Assembly: GCA_913031385.1 (NCBI GenBank)
Contig: CAJWCT010000003.1
Span: forward strand, 1-42,133
DNA length: 42,133 nt
Source of the DNA: an uncultured Flavobacteriales bacterium
GTDB taxonomy: Bacteria > Bacteroidota > Bacteroidia > Flavobacteriales > Flavobacteriaceae
Direction: 5' to 3'
In this document: one piece after another, positions 15,914 through 23,997 of the stretch
Numbering within the stretch: position 1 is the stretch's first letter
Layout of the letters: each line of letters begins with the position of its first letter
Notes under the pieces: model-generated
The model's database searches: none
The model's input: only the letters and a program-made list of their open reading frames with translations
What the model was told of the DNA's origin: nothing
Position numbers and translations under genes: made by a program

Positions 15914-17143
15914 ATGAAAAAAAGTCTAATAACAATTATTATTATATGTTTTTCAGTTATTATAAATGCACAGGAAAAGCAAATAAATAATTCAAGTTAT
16001 GATTTAGGAGATGGAATATCATTTTCTTTTAATGAAGGTAATTATCTTTTTAATATTTATGGTTTTATAAGACCAGCATATATTTACAATGATATTTTAT
16101 CTTATGAACAAGAAGGGACATATAAGGAAATATCAAGACAGTTCAAGGCTAAAAATTCAAATTTATTTATCGAGGGTAGAGCTTTTAAGGAAAAGGTCAG
16201 TTTTACAATTCAAATGAATTATAGTAGCTCACAGCCATTAGTTGAAGCTTTTATTGGTTATCATATAGATAATTCAACCGCAATTTATTTTGGAAAAAGA
16301 CAAGTCTTCCACAATAATTTGGAGATGACTCACAATGAAGACACATTGCGTTTTACTGACACGAGTCTTCTTGGTCAAAACTATACTCAAAGTAGTGAAG
16401 AAGTTGGAATATTTGTTGAGAGTAGCTTTGGAGAAAAGTTTGTAGTAGAACCAAAACTAGCCGTTACTTCAGGTGATAGAAGAAATTCATTTGGAGAGGA
16501 TTCTGGAGATTTTGATCTTGGAGGTTTCAAATTAGGATCTAGGCTTAACCTGTACCCATTAGGACCCTTTAGTGATGGAAATGAAAATACTGCAGTTGAT
16601 TTAATTGGTGAGGAAAAGCTAAAAATACAATTAGGGGGTGCATATTCTAAAACCTTTGGAGTTAGTAGCTCTATGGGAGAAGATCATCCTGGATTATATG
16701 ATAGTAGTGGAAATCACAATTTTCCTGATTATTCACAATTATTTTTTGATTTACTATTAAAGTACAAAGGTTTTTCATTTTTGTTTGAATATGCTGATTC
16801 ATATACAAGTAACCCAAATCTGGTATATACAGATGAAAATGCATTTAATATTCTTATTCCACAACATATTAGTGAACACCTCATTTTAGGAGATAGTTAC
16901 AATATTCATTTAGGTTATATAATTGAAAATGGACTAGGAGTAGATTTTAGATATGAAATGGCTAACCCAGAATTTGACATGAATACGGAGTCACTATTAC
17001 AATCATTTGATAGTTACGGATTTGGTATTTCTAAATACCTGGATGGAAATAATTTAAAAATGCAATTAGGGGCTTATAAAGCAGATTTTGATTCAGGAAA
17101 TGAAATAACTTATGGAGAATTTTTAGTACAAATTGCATTTTAA
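15914..17143 (+). CDS. Outer-membrane porin (phosphate-selective porin O/P or DcaP-like)
   Basis: A 409-aa protein with a signal peptide (residues 1-20, ending IINAQ) and a body of alternating polar and aromatic strands (YLFNIYGFIRPAYIY, SFTIQMNYSS, FLFEYADSY, FGISKYLDG). It ends in phenylalanine (EFLVQIAF), the usual C-terminal signature for beta-barrel assembly. The first strand and the FGKRQVFHN region resemble OprO/OprP- or DcaP-like porins. It is divergent from the DASS transporter gene and is followed after 43 nt by a TPR protein gene. It probably provides outer-membrane entry for anions or organic acids; the specificity is inferred from the neighbour only. Confidence 0.78.
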   Translation: MKKSLITIIIICFSVIINAQEKQINNSSYDLGDGISFSFNEGNYLFNIYGFIRPAYIYNDILSYEQEGTYKEISRQFKAKNSNLFIEGRAFKEKVSFTIQMNYSSSQPLVEAFIGYHIDNSTAIYFGKRQVFHNNLEMTHNEDTLRFTDTSLLGQNYTQSSEEVGIFVESSFGEKFVVEPKLAVTSGDRRNSFGEDSGDFDLGGFKLGSRLNLYPLGPFSDGNENTAVDLIGEEKLKIQLGGAYSKTFGVSSSMGEDHPGLYDSSGNHNFPDYSQLFFDLLLKYKGFSFLFEYADSYTSNPNLVYTDENAFNILIPQHISEHLILGDSYNIHLGYIIENGLGVDFRYEMANPEFDMNTESLLQSFDSYGFGISKYLDGNNLKMQLGAYKADFDSGNEITYGEFLVQIAF

Positions 17144-17186
17144 ATATTAATTATTATTAGTTTCGTCATTATTAAATAGTAAAATT

Positions 17187-17873
17187 ATGAGAAATTTATA
17201 CATTCTATTATTATTATCTATTGCTTCCTTGAGTTATAGTCAGGATAGTAATTCTCTATTAGATCATTATGAGAAATATTATGAGCAAATGAAATCTCAA
17301 GGAGATATTCAAGGAGTAATAAACGGTTTAACTCATTTAAACGTATTAGACCCAAGTCAAGCTAGGGCTGATACACTTGCAGTATTATATATGAATGAAG
17401 GAAGACATGTTCAAGCTTTAAATACAATTGGTATTGAAAGTAATAAAAGCGATTCTGATATGGCAGTTGAAGTAAAAGCAATTTCACTTCAATTTTTAAA
17501 TCAGCTTGATAGATCTATTGTTCATTATGAGGAATTGTTTAGAAGAAAACCTAATCCACTAGTTGCATATGAATTAGCTGATATAAAAATTCAATTAGAT
17601 GATCTAATGGGAGCTACAAAAAATATAACTTTTGGAATAGCAAATTCAAATAATGATGTTATGAGAACATATTATGAGTCTCAAGGTCAATATCAGGTTC
17701 CTATGAAAGCAGCTTTTTTATATTTAAAAGGTTTGGTAAAATTTAAGGAAAATAAGGAAGAAAATATAGATGCAGCAATTGCTATAATGGATCAGGCATT
17801 AGAAATAGCACCAAATTTTAATTTGGCAATACTTAGTAAGGATGCATTGAATGCTCAAAAGAAGAAAGATTAA
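17187..17873 (+). CDS. Exported TPR-repeat protein
   Basis: A 228-aa protein with a signal peptide (MRNLYILLLLSIASLSYSQ) and tetratricopeptide-like helical pairs through the rest (for example INGLTHLNVLDPSQARADTLAVLY, ALNTIGIE, IVHYEELFRRKPNPLVAYELADI, AAIAIMDQALEIAPNFNLAIL). It is most likely a periplasmic scaffold protein. It follows the porin gene after 43 nt and its stop overlaps the convergent lipoprotein gene by 4 nt. Nothing in the sequence indicates a more specific role. Confidence 0.75.
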   Translation: MRNLYILLLLSIASLSYSQDSNSLLDHYEKYYEQMKSQGDIQGVINGLTHLNVLDPSQARADTLAVLYMNEGRHVQALNTIGIESNKSDSDMAVEVKAISLQFLNQLDRSIVHYEELFRRKPNPLVAYELADIKIQLDDLMGATKNITFGIANSNNDVMRTYYESQGQYQVPMKAAFLYLKGLVKFKENKEENIDAAIAIMDQALEIAPNFNLAILSKDALNAQKKKD

Positions 17874-18385
17874 TCTTCAATTTTTTGATTTGATCTTTCA
17901 ATTAACTTATTTATCTGATATATAAAATTCAAATTTGCAGATAATACATCGTTTATTCTGTTTTTCTTTAGTTTTTCATCAATAATATTTGATGCAAAGT
18001 GGCTTTCAAGTATTAGAAATTTTGTTTCTAATACAGAAATTCTAGCTATAATTCCAGGTTTATTAATTGATTTTGGCGTGCTTTTTTTTAAACTATCAAA
18101 GAATCTACTAATATATTCTTTATTATCCTTAAAGAATGAGAATTCATTCTTTTCCAATGAACTAATTACTTCTTTTAATTCTTGATATTCAATCCAATTA
18201 TTTAAAACATTTATAGTAGTTAAACTTATATTATCTATTCTAACGGTATTAATTGAATCGGAATAATAAGCTATTTTTTCATAATTCTCTTCAGAAGAAC
18301 TTTTGTTTTGTTGTTCATTACAACCTAGAAGGATAGTATAAATTATAACTAGACTTAGTAAACGAAATTTAAGTATCATTTTCAT
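17870..18385 (-). CDS. Predicted lipoprotein of unknown function
   Basis: A 171-aa protein with a type II signal peptide and lipobox YTILLGC (C22 lipidated), then a Ser/Glu-rich linker and a mostly helical, charged body with no motif I recognise. It is likely anchored to the inner or outer membrane facing the periplasm. It is the second gene of a short minus-strand unit, 22 nt after the YwaF-like membrane protein. Coding status is supported by the clean signal peptide and by tight packing against both neighbours. Confidence 0.65.
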   Translation of the reverse strand: MKMILKFRLLSLVIIYTILLGCNEQQNKSSSEENYEKIAYYSDSINTVRIDNISLTTINVLNNWIEYQELKEVISSLEKNEFSFFKDNKEYISRFFDSLKKSTPKSINKPGIIARISVLETKFLILESHFASNIIDEKLKKNRINDVLSANLNFIYQINKLIERSNQKIED

Positions 18386-18407
18386 TTTCTATTAGTGGTT
18401 GATAAAA

Positions 18408-19103
18408 TTAGACCTTTTTTGGTTTAGAAAAATAATATGTAATTAATATTAGTGCAAATACAATTGGCTCCCAAGTTAGAACATATAATGGCCACTGAGT
18501 AGTTAGAATTAGAGGATTATCCACCGCAGGTGCCTCAGCTAAATACATATAATTTGAACCAATATAAAAGTTTAATGGCATTATTATAGCTAGCAATACA
18601 TTTACGGCAATAAATGCTCTTAACCATGAATATGTTCTTAGTTCCATATTCAAATGATTCCTTAAATAAATAGGGAAGGCTATAATAATTGCATGTTTTA
18701 TAAAAAATTGTAAGTAGAAAAAGTTAATGCTTCCATAGTAATTATCAATTAGAGGAGTTAGTATAGACATCGCTCCACCTATAATTCCGAAATAAAAAAG
18801 AAACTCAAATAAAAATTGTCTTTTATTTTCCGGTATAAACATAATTACGCAACAGATCAATGCAGAAATTCCACAAAGATGTATTGGAATTTGTTTGTCT
18901 AATGTCCAGGTTCCATTAATTAAATGAATAGTATGATTAGCAATAGTGAGAAATATCATTATGAAAGCAAGAATTTTGGCATATTTAATTTTATCACTTT
19001 CATTACTAATTTTACCCATATATAAAACCAAAAAGATAAAGGCAAGACTACATCCTAAGGTAATCATCCATTCAATGCTTAGTGGCTCTATTGCATAATC
19101 CAT
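18408..19103 (-). CDS. YwaF/TIGR02206-type integral membrane protein
   Basis: A 231-aa polytopic membrane protein with about six hydrophobic segments. The family hallmark is visible as PIHLCGISALICCVIM, corresponding to the LPLHLC-type motif, with WPLYVLTWEPIVF near the C-terminus. The family is common in Bacillota and Bacteroidota and has no established function. The gene lies just downstream of tRNA-Phe and its terminator on the same strand and is followed by the lipoprotein gene. Confidence 0.75.
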   Translation of the reverse strand: MDYAIEPLSIEWMITLGCSLAFIFLVLYMGKISNESDKIKYAKILAFIMIFLTIANHTIHLINGTWTLDKQIPIHLCGISALICCVIMFIPENKRQFLFEFLFYFGIIGGAMSILTPLIDNYYGSINFFYLQFFIKHAIIIAFPIYLRNHLNMELRTYSWLRAFIAVNVLLAIIMPLNFYIGSNYMYLAEAPAVDNPLILTTQWPLYVLTWEPIVFALILITYYFSKPKKV

Positions 19104-19146
19104 AAATATTATTTTTGAAATTTTTTAAAGTTAATAATAAATAATC

Positions 19147-19170
19147 AAAAAACCCCCTTGAAGGGGGGTT
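19147..19170 (-). terminator. Rho-independent terminator after tRNA-Phe
   Basis: On the minus strand AACCCCC, CTTCAA loop and GGGGGTT form a strong G:C stem followed by a run of T residues. It begins immediately after the tRNA 3' end and should stop tRNA transcription before the YwaF-like gene. Confidence 0.85.
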
Positions 19171-19171
19171 G

Positions 19172-19244
<73 letters not shown>

Positions 19245-19257
19245 ATAAAATGAGTGT

Positions 19258-19288
19258 CAAATATAGATGCATTTTTATTATTGAGCAA
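19258..19288 (-). promoter_or_regulatory. Promoter of tRNA-Phe
   Basis: On the minus strand TTG (19288 to 19286), a 20-nt spacer and TATATTTG (19265 to 19258) match the Bacteroidota sigma-A promoter TTG-N17-23-TAnnTTTG. The expected start is a few bases before the tRNA 5' end at 19244. Confidence 0.75.
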
Positions 19289-19313
19289 AATAATTATTAT
19301 AAAAATCCTTTTG

Positions 19314-19321
19314 TAAATTTG
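19314..19321 (+). promoter_or_regulatory. Candidate -7 element for coaX
   Basis: TAAATTTG matches TAnnTTTG and lies 16 nt before the coaX ATG. No TTG is seen at the usual distance upstream, so this is a partial match. Confidence 0.4.
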
Positions 19322-19337
19322 ATGCTCAAGTTATAAT

Positions 19338-20069
19338 ATGAATTTAATTATTGATATAGGAAACACTAATGCTAAAATTGCAGTTTTTGATCATGATAAT
19401 ATTGTTGAAGCTGATACTATCAAAACTTCAAATATCATAGAAGGTATAAACAAATTTACTCAGAAATATAAGGCTGTCAATAGAGCTATTATATCAAATG
19501 TCTCTATTAGTGATAATCATGAAATAAAGGAACATTTAAGTTTACAATCTGTTTGTTTTCTATCTGAAAACTTAAAATTGCCTTTTAAGAATCTATATAA
19601 GAGTAAGGAAACACTTGGTTCTGATAGAATAGCTCTTGCAAGTGCTGTAATAAAACACTATCCTAATTCAAATGTATTAGTTATTGATGCTGGAACTTGT
19701 ATTACTATGGATTTTATTGACAAAAATGGCAATTATCACGGCGGCTCTATATCTCCTGGTATTGATATGAGATATAATTCATTAAGTAACAATACTTCTA
19801 ATTTACCTGAATTAGAAAAAAAATACCCATCAGATATTATTGGCTCCTCAACAGAAGAATCAATTCATTCAGGTATAGTAAATGGAGTTATATTTGAAAT
19901 TAGAGAATCTATATCAGAATATCAGGGAAATTATAAGGACATTAAAGTTATTTTGACTGGAGGTGATTCAGTTTTCTTGTCTAAACCATTAAAAATTAGC
20001 ATCTTTGCGAATCAAAATTTTTTACTAGAAGGCCTAAATTTTATTTTGAATTTAAATATTAACAGTTGA
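19338..20069 (+). CDS. coaX: Type III pantothenate kinase
   Basis: A 243-aa CoaX-type kinase catalysing ATP-dependent phosphorylation of pantothenate, the first step of coenzyme A synthesis. Motifs: IDIGNTNAKIAVFD at 5-18 (phosphate-binding loop), ETLGSDRIALASA (about 94-106), VIDAGTCITMDFID with the catalytic Asp, and GGSISPGIDMRYNSL. The length is slightly below the 250-260 aa usual for the family and no motif is missing. It opens the coaX / outer-membrane protein / TPR / lptC run, an order I recognise from flavobacteria. Its TGA stop overlaps the TTG start of the next gene (TTGA), so the two are probably translationally coupled. Confidence 0.93.
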   Translation: MNLIIDIGNTNAKIAVFDHDNIVEADTIKTSNIIEGINKFTQKYKAVNRAIISNVSISDNHEIKEHLSLQSVCFLSENLKLPFKNLYKSKETLGSDRIALASAVIKHYPNSNVLVIDAGTCITMDFIDKNGNYHGGSISPGIDMRYNSLSNNTSNLPELEKKYPSDIIGSSTEESIHSGIVNGVIFEIRESISEYQGNYKDIKVILTGGDSVFLSKPLKISIFANQNFLLEGLNFILNLNINS

Positions 20070-21373
20070 TAAAACGAATTTTTCTCATAATCATATTTTT
20101 TATATGCTATAATTTTCAAGGACAAGAAGGAACTTCTTCTCCCTATTCATTTTATGGTATTGGTAGTCTTAAGTTTAAGGGTACAACTGAAAACAGAGCT
20201 ATGGGAGGACTAAGCATATATACTGACAGTATTCACATGAACTTTAGAAATCCAGCTTCATATGTTAGTAATAATTTATTTTCCTTTAATAATGAAGCCA
20301 GATTGGTCAAATTTACTGTTGGTGTTGGCCATACAATGACAGAATTAGAAACTTCTGATGCTTCTGATAATTCAAATACTACAACATTTGATTATTTAGG
20401 ATTGAATGTGCCAATGGGCAAATTTGGTATGGGATTTGGTGTAATTCCTCATTCTTCAGTTGGCTATAATTTAGAGTCTAGAAATAATATTGATTCATTA
20501 GAGTATAAATACTCAGGAAATGGTGGAGTAAATAAAGTATTTTTAGGATTTGGATATCTCATTTCTGAAAATCTAAGTATTGGTATTGATGCCCATTATA
20601 ATTTCGGAAATATTCAGAATAATGCAATAGAATTTCTTTATGATGACGAACAGCTTCCATTGGATTATCAAGCGAGAGAAATAAATAGATCAGATTTAAG
20701 TGGTATCAACTATAACTTGGGGATTTCATACAAACCAATGATTAACGAAAAGACCCAATTAGTTACCTCCTTTACTTATTCACCTAGTTATAATTTAACT
20801 TCTAAAAATAAGAGAACCTTTGCCTCTGTTATTATAAGTGAAAACACTGGTATTGAGTATCCAATTAATGAAATTGAGGTTGATTTATTATCACTAGGAC
20901 TTGAAGAAACTGACCTAAAAATGCCTTCTAAGATGTCCATTGGAGTAGGAATAGGCTCTGTTAGAAGCTGGTTTGTTGGTACAGAGTATAATATTATAAA
21001 AAGTAGTGTTTTTTCTTCTGATCTTTTAGATATTCAAAACACTTATTTTGAGGACTCTTCTATTTTATCTATAGGAGGCTTTTATATACCTGATTATAAT
21101 TCTTTTAATAAGCTATTACAAAGAATAGTTTATAGATCGGGTATATACTTTGAAAAAACAGGATTAAACATTAATAATCAGTCAATTAAAGAGTTTGGCA
21201 TATCTTTTGGATTAGGTATTCCAGTTAGTAGCCTTTTTTCAAACATAAATACTGTAATTGAAATTGGTAAGCGAGGAACTACAGATCAAAATTTAGTTAA
21301 AGAAAATTTTATTAATTTTCAATTGAGCTTATCTTTAAATGATAGATGGTTTATAAAAAGAAAATACAATTAA
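20066..21373 (+). CDS. Outer-membrane beta-barrel protein, fatty-acid-transporter-like fold
   Basis: A 435-aa protein with a signal peptide (MIKRIFLIIIFFICYNFQGQ) and many predicted amphipathic strands. The mature N-terminus, TSSPYSFYGIGSLKFKGTTENRAMGGLS, resembles the plug region of FadL/OMPP1-like barrels common in Bacteroidota. The start is TTG at 20066 overlapping the coaX stop; the signal peptide begins exactly there and no better start exists. It sits in the conserved coaX-lptC neighbourhood, which suggests an envelope housekeeping role rather than a specific substrate. The N-terminal pattern supports a FadL-like barrel only weakly. The next gene begins 2 nt after its stop. Confidence 0.72.
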   Translation: MIKRIFLIIIFFICYNFQGQEGTSSPYSFYGIGSLKFKGTTENRAMGGLSIYTDSIHMNFRNPASYVSNNLFSFNNEARLVKFTVGVGHTMTELETSDASDNSNTTTFDYLGLNVPMGKFGMGFGVIPHSSVGYNLESRNNIDSLEYKYSGNGGVNKVFLGFGYLISENLSIGIDAHYNFGNIQNNAIEFLYDDEQLPLDYQAREINRSDLSGINYNLGISYKPMINEKTQLVTSFTYSPSYNLTSKNKRTFASVIISENTGIEYPINEIEVDLLSLGLEETDLKMPSKMSIGVGIGSVRSWFVGTEYNIIKSSVFSSDLLDIQNTYFEDSSILSIGGFYIPDYNSFNKLLQRIVYRSGIYFEKTGLNINNQSIKEFGISFGLGIPVSSLFSNINTVIEIGKRGTTDQNLVKENFINFQLSLSLNDRWFIKRKYN

Positions 21374-21375
21374 TT

Positions 21376-22764
21376 ATGAGACTATACAGAATAATAATAG
21401 TATTGAGTTTTTTATTTGTGTCACTAAATGTTAGTTCACAAGTTAATGAAGATGATATTAATTCATTATCCATTTTTAGTGAATATGTAAAGGCAAAAAA
21501 TTATGATGCTGCTTATCAGCCTTGGATGGAACTTAGGGAAAGAAATCCAAAATTCAATAGCGCAATATTTGTCTATGGAGAAAGGATTCTAAAACACATG
21601 ATTAAGAATTCTTCTGGAGATCAAAAAGTTGATTATATAAATGATTTGCTGAAGCTATGGGATGAAAAAAGAAACAATTTTCCTAATAAAACTCCACTTG
21701 GAGATGTAATGGCAAAATCTGCACAGCTTCTATACGATTATATGGGTGAGTTAAATATGTCTAAATCTGAGGTATATAATAAGTTTGATAATGCATTTAT
21801 TACTGATTCAAAAACATTTAACAACCCAAAAAATTTATACACATACTTTAAATTGACTGTTATGCTTTATGATGGGCAGCTAAAATCTGCTGAAGAACTC
21901 TTTACTAAATATGATGAAATTTCTGAGAAGGTAGAAAGAGAAATTAAGAATTATACTAATAAGGTTAACAAGTTTGTATCTGAAGATATGTCAGAATCTG
22001 AAGTTGAGTTATCTAAAAAAAATGCAAGTAAAGTTAGATCATATAACAGTTTTTTAAAGGCATATGATCAAATTGCTAAAGGAATGGAAATTGATCTTGG
22101 AGATAGAGCAAATTGTGTCAATTTGATCCCATTATATGAGAAAAGCTATGAAGAGAAGAAAAATGATGGAATTTGGTTAGGAAGAGCTTTAACTAGATTA
22201 AGTAAAAAGGACTGTATGGATTCTGAGCTATATGTTAAAATTCTTGAGCAAAAAAATATTCTAGATCCAAATGCAGATGTATATTATTATTTAGGAATTA
22301 TTAAAGATAAAGAGGGTAAGTCAGCTGAGGCTCTTGAGTATTACAATCAAGCAATTGATTTAGAGAATGACGGCTATGAAAAAGCAAAGATTTTATTTAG
22401 GATTGCAACGAAATATAAGAAGGATGGTTTGTTTTCTAGAGCTAGATCATATTATGTCAAAGCACTTAGGTTTAACCCATCTATGGGAAAATGTTATTTA
22501 GCTATTGCTGATATGTATTCTAAGAGTGCAAAAAATTGTGGATCTGACAACTTTACGCAAAGAGCTGTTTATTGGTTGGCTTCAAAAGAAGCACTTAAGG
22601 CAGGAAGGGTTGATAGTAAACTAAAAAAAGCAGCTAATCAGAGTTCAAGAAATTATTTAGCAAAAGCTCCACAAAAAAGTGAAATATTTTCTTCAGGAAG
22701 AGAAGGTGAAATAATTAGAGTAAGATGTTGGATAGGAAGACCTGTGAGAGTACCTAAGCTATAG
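21376..22764 (+). CDS. Exported TPR protein of the coaX-lptC cluster
   Basis: A 462-aa protein with a signal peptide (MRLYRIIIVLSFLFVSLNVSSQ). It has a helical body with TPR units that are clear in the C half: NADVYYYLGIIKDKEGKSAEALEYYNQAI, followed by AKILFRIATKYKKDGLFSRARSYYVKAL and MGKCYLAIADMYSK. The end reads IIRVRCWIGRPVRVPKL. The start is taken as ATG at 21376; an earlier in-frame ATG at 21346 lies inside the previous gene and would bury the signal peptide. It is probably a periplasmic or outer-membrane-associated scaffold. lptC starts 2 nt after its stop. Confidence 0.8.
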   Translation: MRLYRIIIVLSFLFVSLNVSSQVNEDDINSLSIFSEYVKAKNYDAAYQPWMELRERNPKFNSAIFVYGERILKHMIKNSSGDQKVDYINDLLKLWDEKRNNFPNKTPLGDVMAKSAQLLYDYMGELNMSKSEVYNKFDNAFITDSKTFNNPKNLYTYFKLTVMLYDGQLKSAEELFTKYDEISEKVEREIKNYTNKVNKFVSEDMSESEVELSKKNASKVRSYNSFLKAYDQIAKGMEIDLGDRANCVNLIPLYEKSYEEKKNDGIWLGRALTRLSKKDCMDSELYVKILEQKNILDPNADVYYYLGIIKDKEGKSAEALEYYNQAIDLENDGYEKAKILFRIATKYKKDGLFSRARSYYVKALRFNPSMGKCYLAIADMYSKSAKNCGSDNFTQRAVYWLASKEALKAGRVDSKLKKAANQSSRNYLAKAPQKSEIFSSGREGEIIRVRCWIGRPVRVPKL

Positions 22765-22766
22765 AT

Positions 22767-23294
22767 TTGAAAACAATTAGTTTTATTATATCTTTTTTTC
22801 TATTGATTTCATGTGGTAATGATCTAGAAAATGTTATAGATGTTGGTTCAGAAAAATCGTCTATATCATCTGCTGTTAATATAAATACAGTTTACACTGA
22901 TTCAGGACTTGTTAGTTCAATATTGAAAAGTCCAAAAATGTTCAATTTTACTAATATGGATTTTCCATACTTTGAATTTCCTAACAAGGTTGAAATTACT
23001 GTATTTGATAAAAATAATAATAAGAGTATAATCACGGCAGATTATGCAATCTCATATTCTAATACCGATTTGATTGATTTAAGAAAAAATGTTGTTATCA
23101 CAACTCATCTTAATGATACGCTAATTACTGATCAAATGTATTATAATAGAATAGAAGAGTGGTTGTTTACAAATTACCCCTTTCGATTTATTTCAGCTGA
23201 TAAGGATATATATGGATCAGGATTTGATTCTGATAAAAGCTTTGAAAAAATCACTTTTTTAGATGTAAGCGGTTATGTAACTTTAGAAGAATAA
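22767..23294 (+). CDS. lptC: LptC-like LPS export lipoprotein
   Basis: A 175-aa protein with a lipoprotein signal (MKTISFIISFFLLISC, C16). The body of beta strands (VEITVFDKNNNKSIITADYAISYSNTDLIDLRKNVVI, then LITDQMYYNRIEEWLFT) has the repeating pattern of the LptC/OstA beta-jellyroll that forms the periplasmic LPS bridge. Bacteroidota LptC is typically a lipoprotein rather than a single-pass protein, which fits. The start is TTG at 22767, 2 nt after the TPR gene; the signal peptide begins there and no ATG is available. lpxB further on shows that lipid A is made. Confidence 0.82.
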   Translation: MKTISFIISFFLLISCGNDLENVIDVGSEKSSISSAVNINTVYTDSGLVSSILKSPKMFNFTNMDFPYFEFPNKVEITVFDKNNNKSIITADYAISYSNTDLIDLRKNVVITTHLNDTLITDQMYYNRIEEWLFTNYPFRFISADKDIYGSGFDSDKSFEKITFLDVSGYVTLEE

Positions 23295-23310
23295 ATGATA
23301 TTAAATATTT

Positions 23311-23745
23311 ATGGATAAAGATTTTAAAAAATATTTAGATTTTCATAGAACTAAAGGTGGAACAGGAAAAATATTTAACTTTAATCTTATTGAGTATAAA
23401 GAAGGTTTTCTAAAGTTAGGAGCAGAATTCACTGAAACAACTCTTAATCCAAATAGAACTGTTCAAGGAGGTATGATGACTTCTTTATTAGATGATGTTA
23501 CAAGTTTACTTGTGATTTATGAATCTAAAGGAGGTTTATATCCTAATTCTACAAATCTTCACAGCCTTCATCACAGGCCATTATTTGAAGGAAAAGTAAT
23601 TGCTACAGCTAGCATTATTAAAAAGGGAAAAAATATAGCAACCTTAAAAGGGGAATTATTTAATGCAGATGGAAAACTAGCGGCAACCCTTATGCATACA
23701 GTTGTACTGACAAAAGCTGATTTTCAATCAGATATACCTAATTAA
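23311..23745 (+). CDS. PaaI-family hot-dog thioesterase
   Basis: A 144-aa single hot-dog domain. The active-site helix region reads NPNRTVQGGMMTSLLDDVTSLL, where Gly-Gly and Asp match PaaI/YbgC-type acyl-CoA thioesterases, though the usual His before GG is Gln here. Later strands include NLHSLHHRPLFEGKVIATASIIKKGKN and ATLKGELFNADGKLAATLMHTVV. It should hydrolyse an acyl-CoA in the cytoplasm. The gene lies 16 nt after lptC and before the small membrane protein, an unusual enzyme in an envelope run; possibly a later insertion. Confidence 0.82.
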   Translation: MDKDFKKYLDFHRTKGGTGKIFNFNLIEYKEGFLKLGAEFTETTLNPNRTVQGGMMTSLLDDVTSLLVIYESKGGLYPNSTNLHSLHHRPLFEGKVIATASIIKKGKNIATLKGELFNADGKLAATLMHTVVLTKADFQSDIPN

Positions 23746-23799
23746 TTATTAAATTTATAAGATGTATAATCTACTGGCAGCATTTAATAGAGTATTGTT

Positions 23800-23991
23800 A
23801 TGAAATTATTAGGTTTTTTTAAGTATGCTTATCTAGGTTTTTTTGTATTATTTTTTATAGAATTTCTTTTAAATTTTAAAAGTGATTTTAATAAGTCAAT
23901 AGTTTTCTTACTCCTTTCAATCTTATCAGTTGTAGTATATTGGTTTAGAAATAAATATCAAAAGAGATTTAAAGATAGAGGTAAATTATAA
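23800..23991 (+). CDS. Small two-helix membrane protein
   Basis: A 63-aa protein with two hydrophobic segments (about 7-27 and 34-48) and a very basic C-terminus (RNKYQKRFKDRGKL). It starts with ATG 54 nt after the thioesterase gene and ends 6 nt before the CNNM-family transporter gene. I recall small hydrophobic proteins at this position in flavobacteria, but no function is known to me. The size, positive-inside tail and tight spacing support a real gene. Confidence 0.65.
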   Translation: MKLLGFFKYAYLGFFVLFFIEFLLNFKSDFNKSIVFLLLSILSVVVYWFRNKYQKRFKDRGKL

Positions 23992-23997
23992 TTTCTT

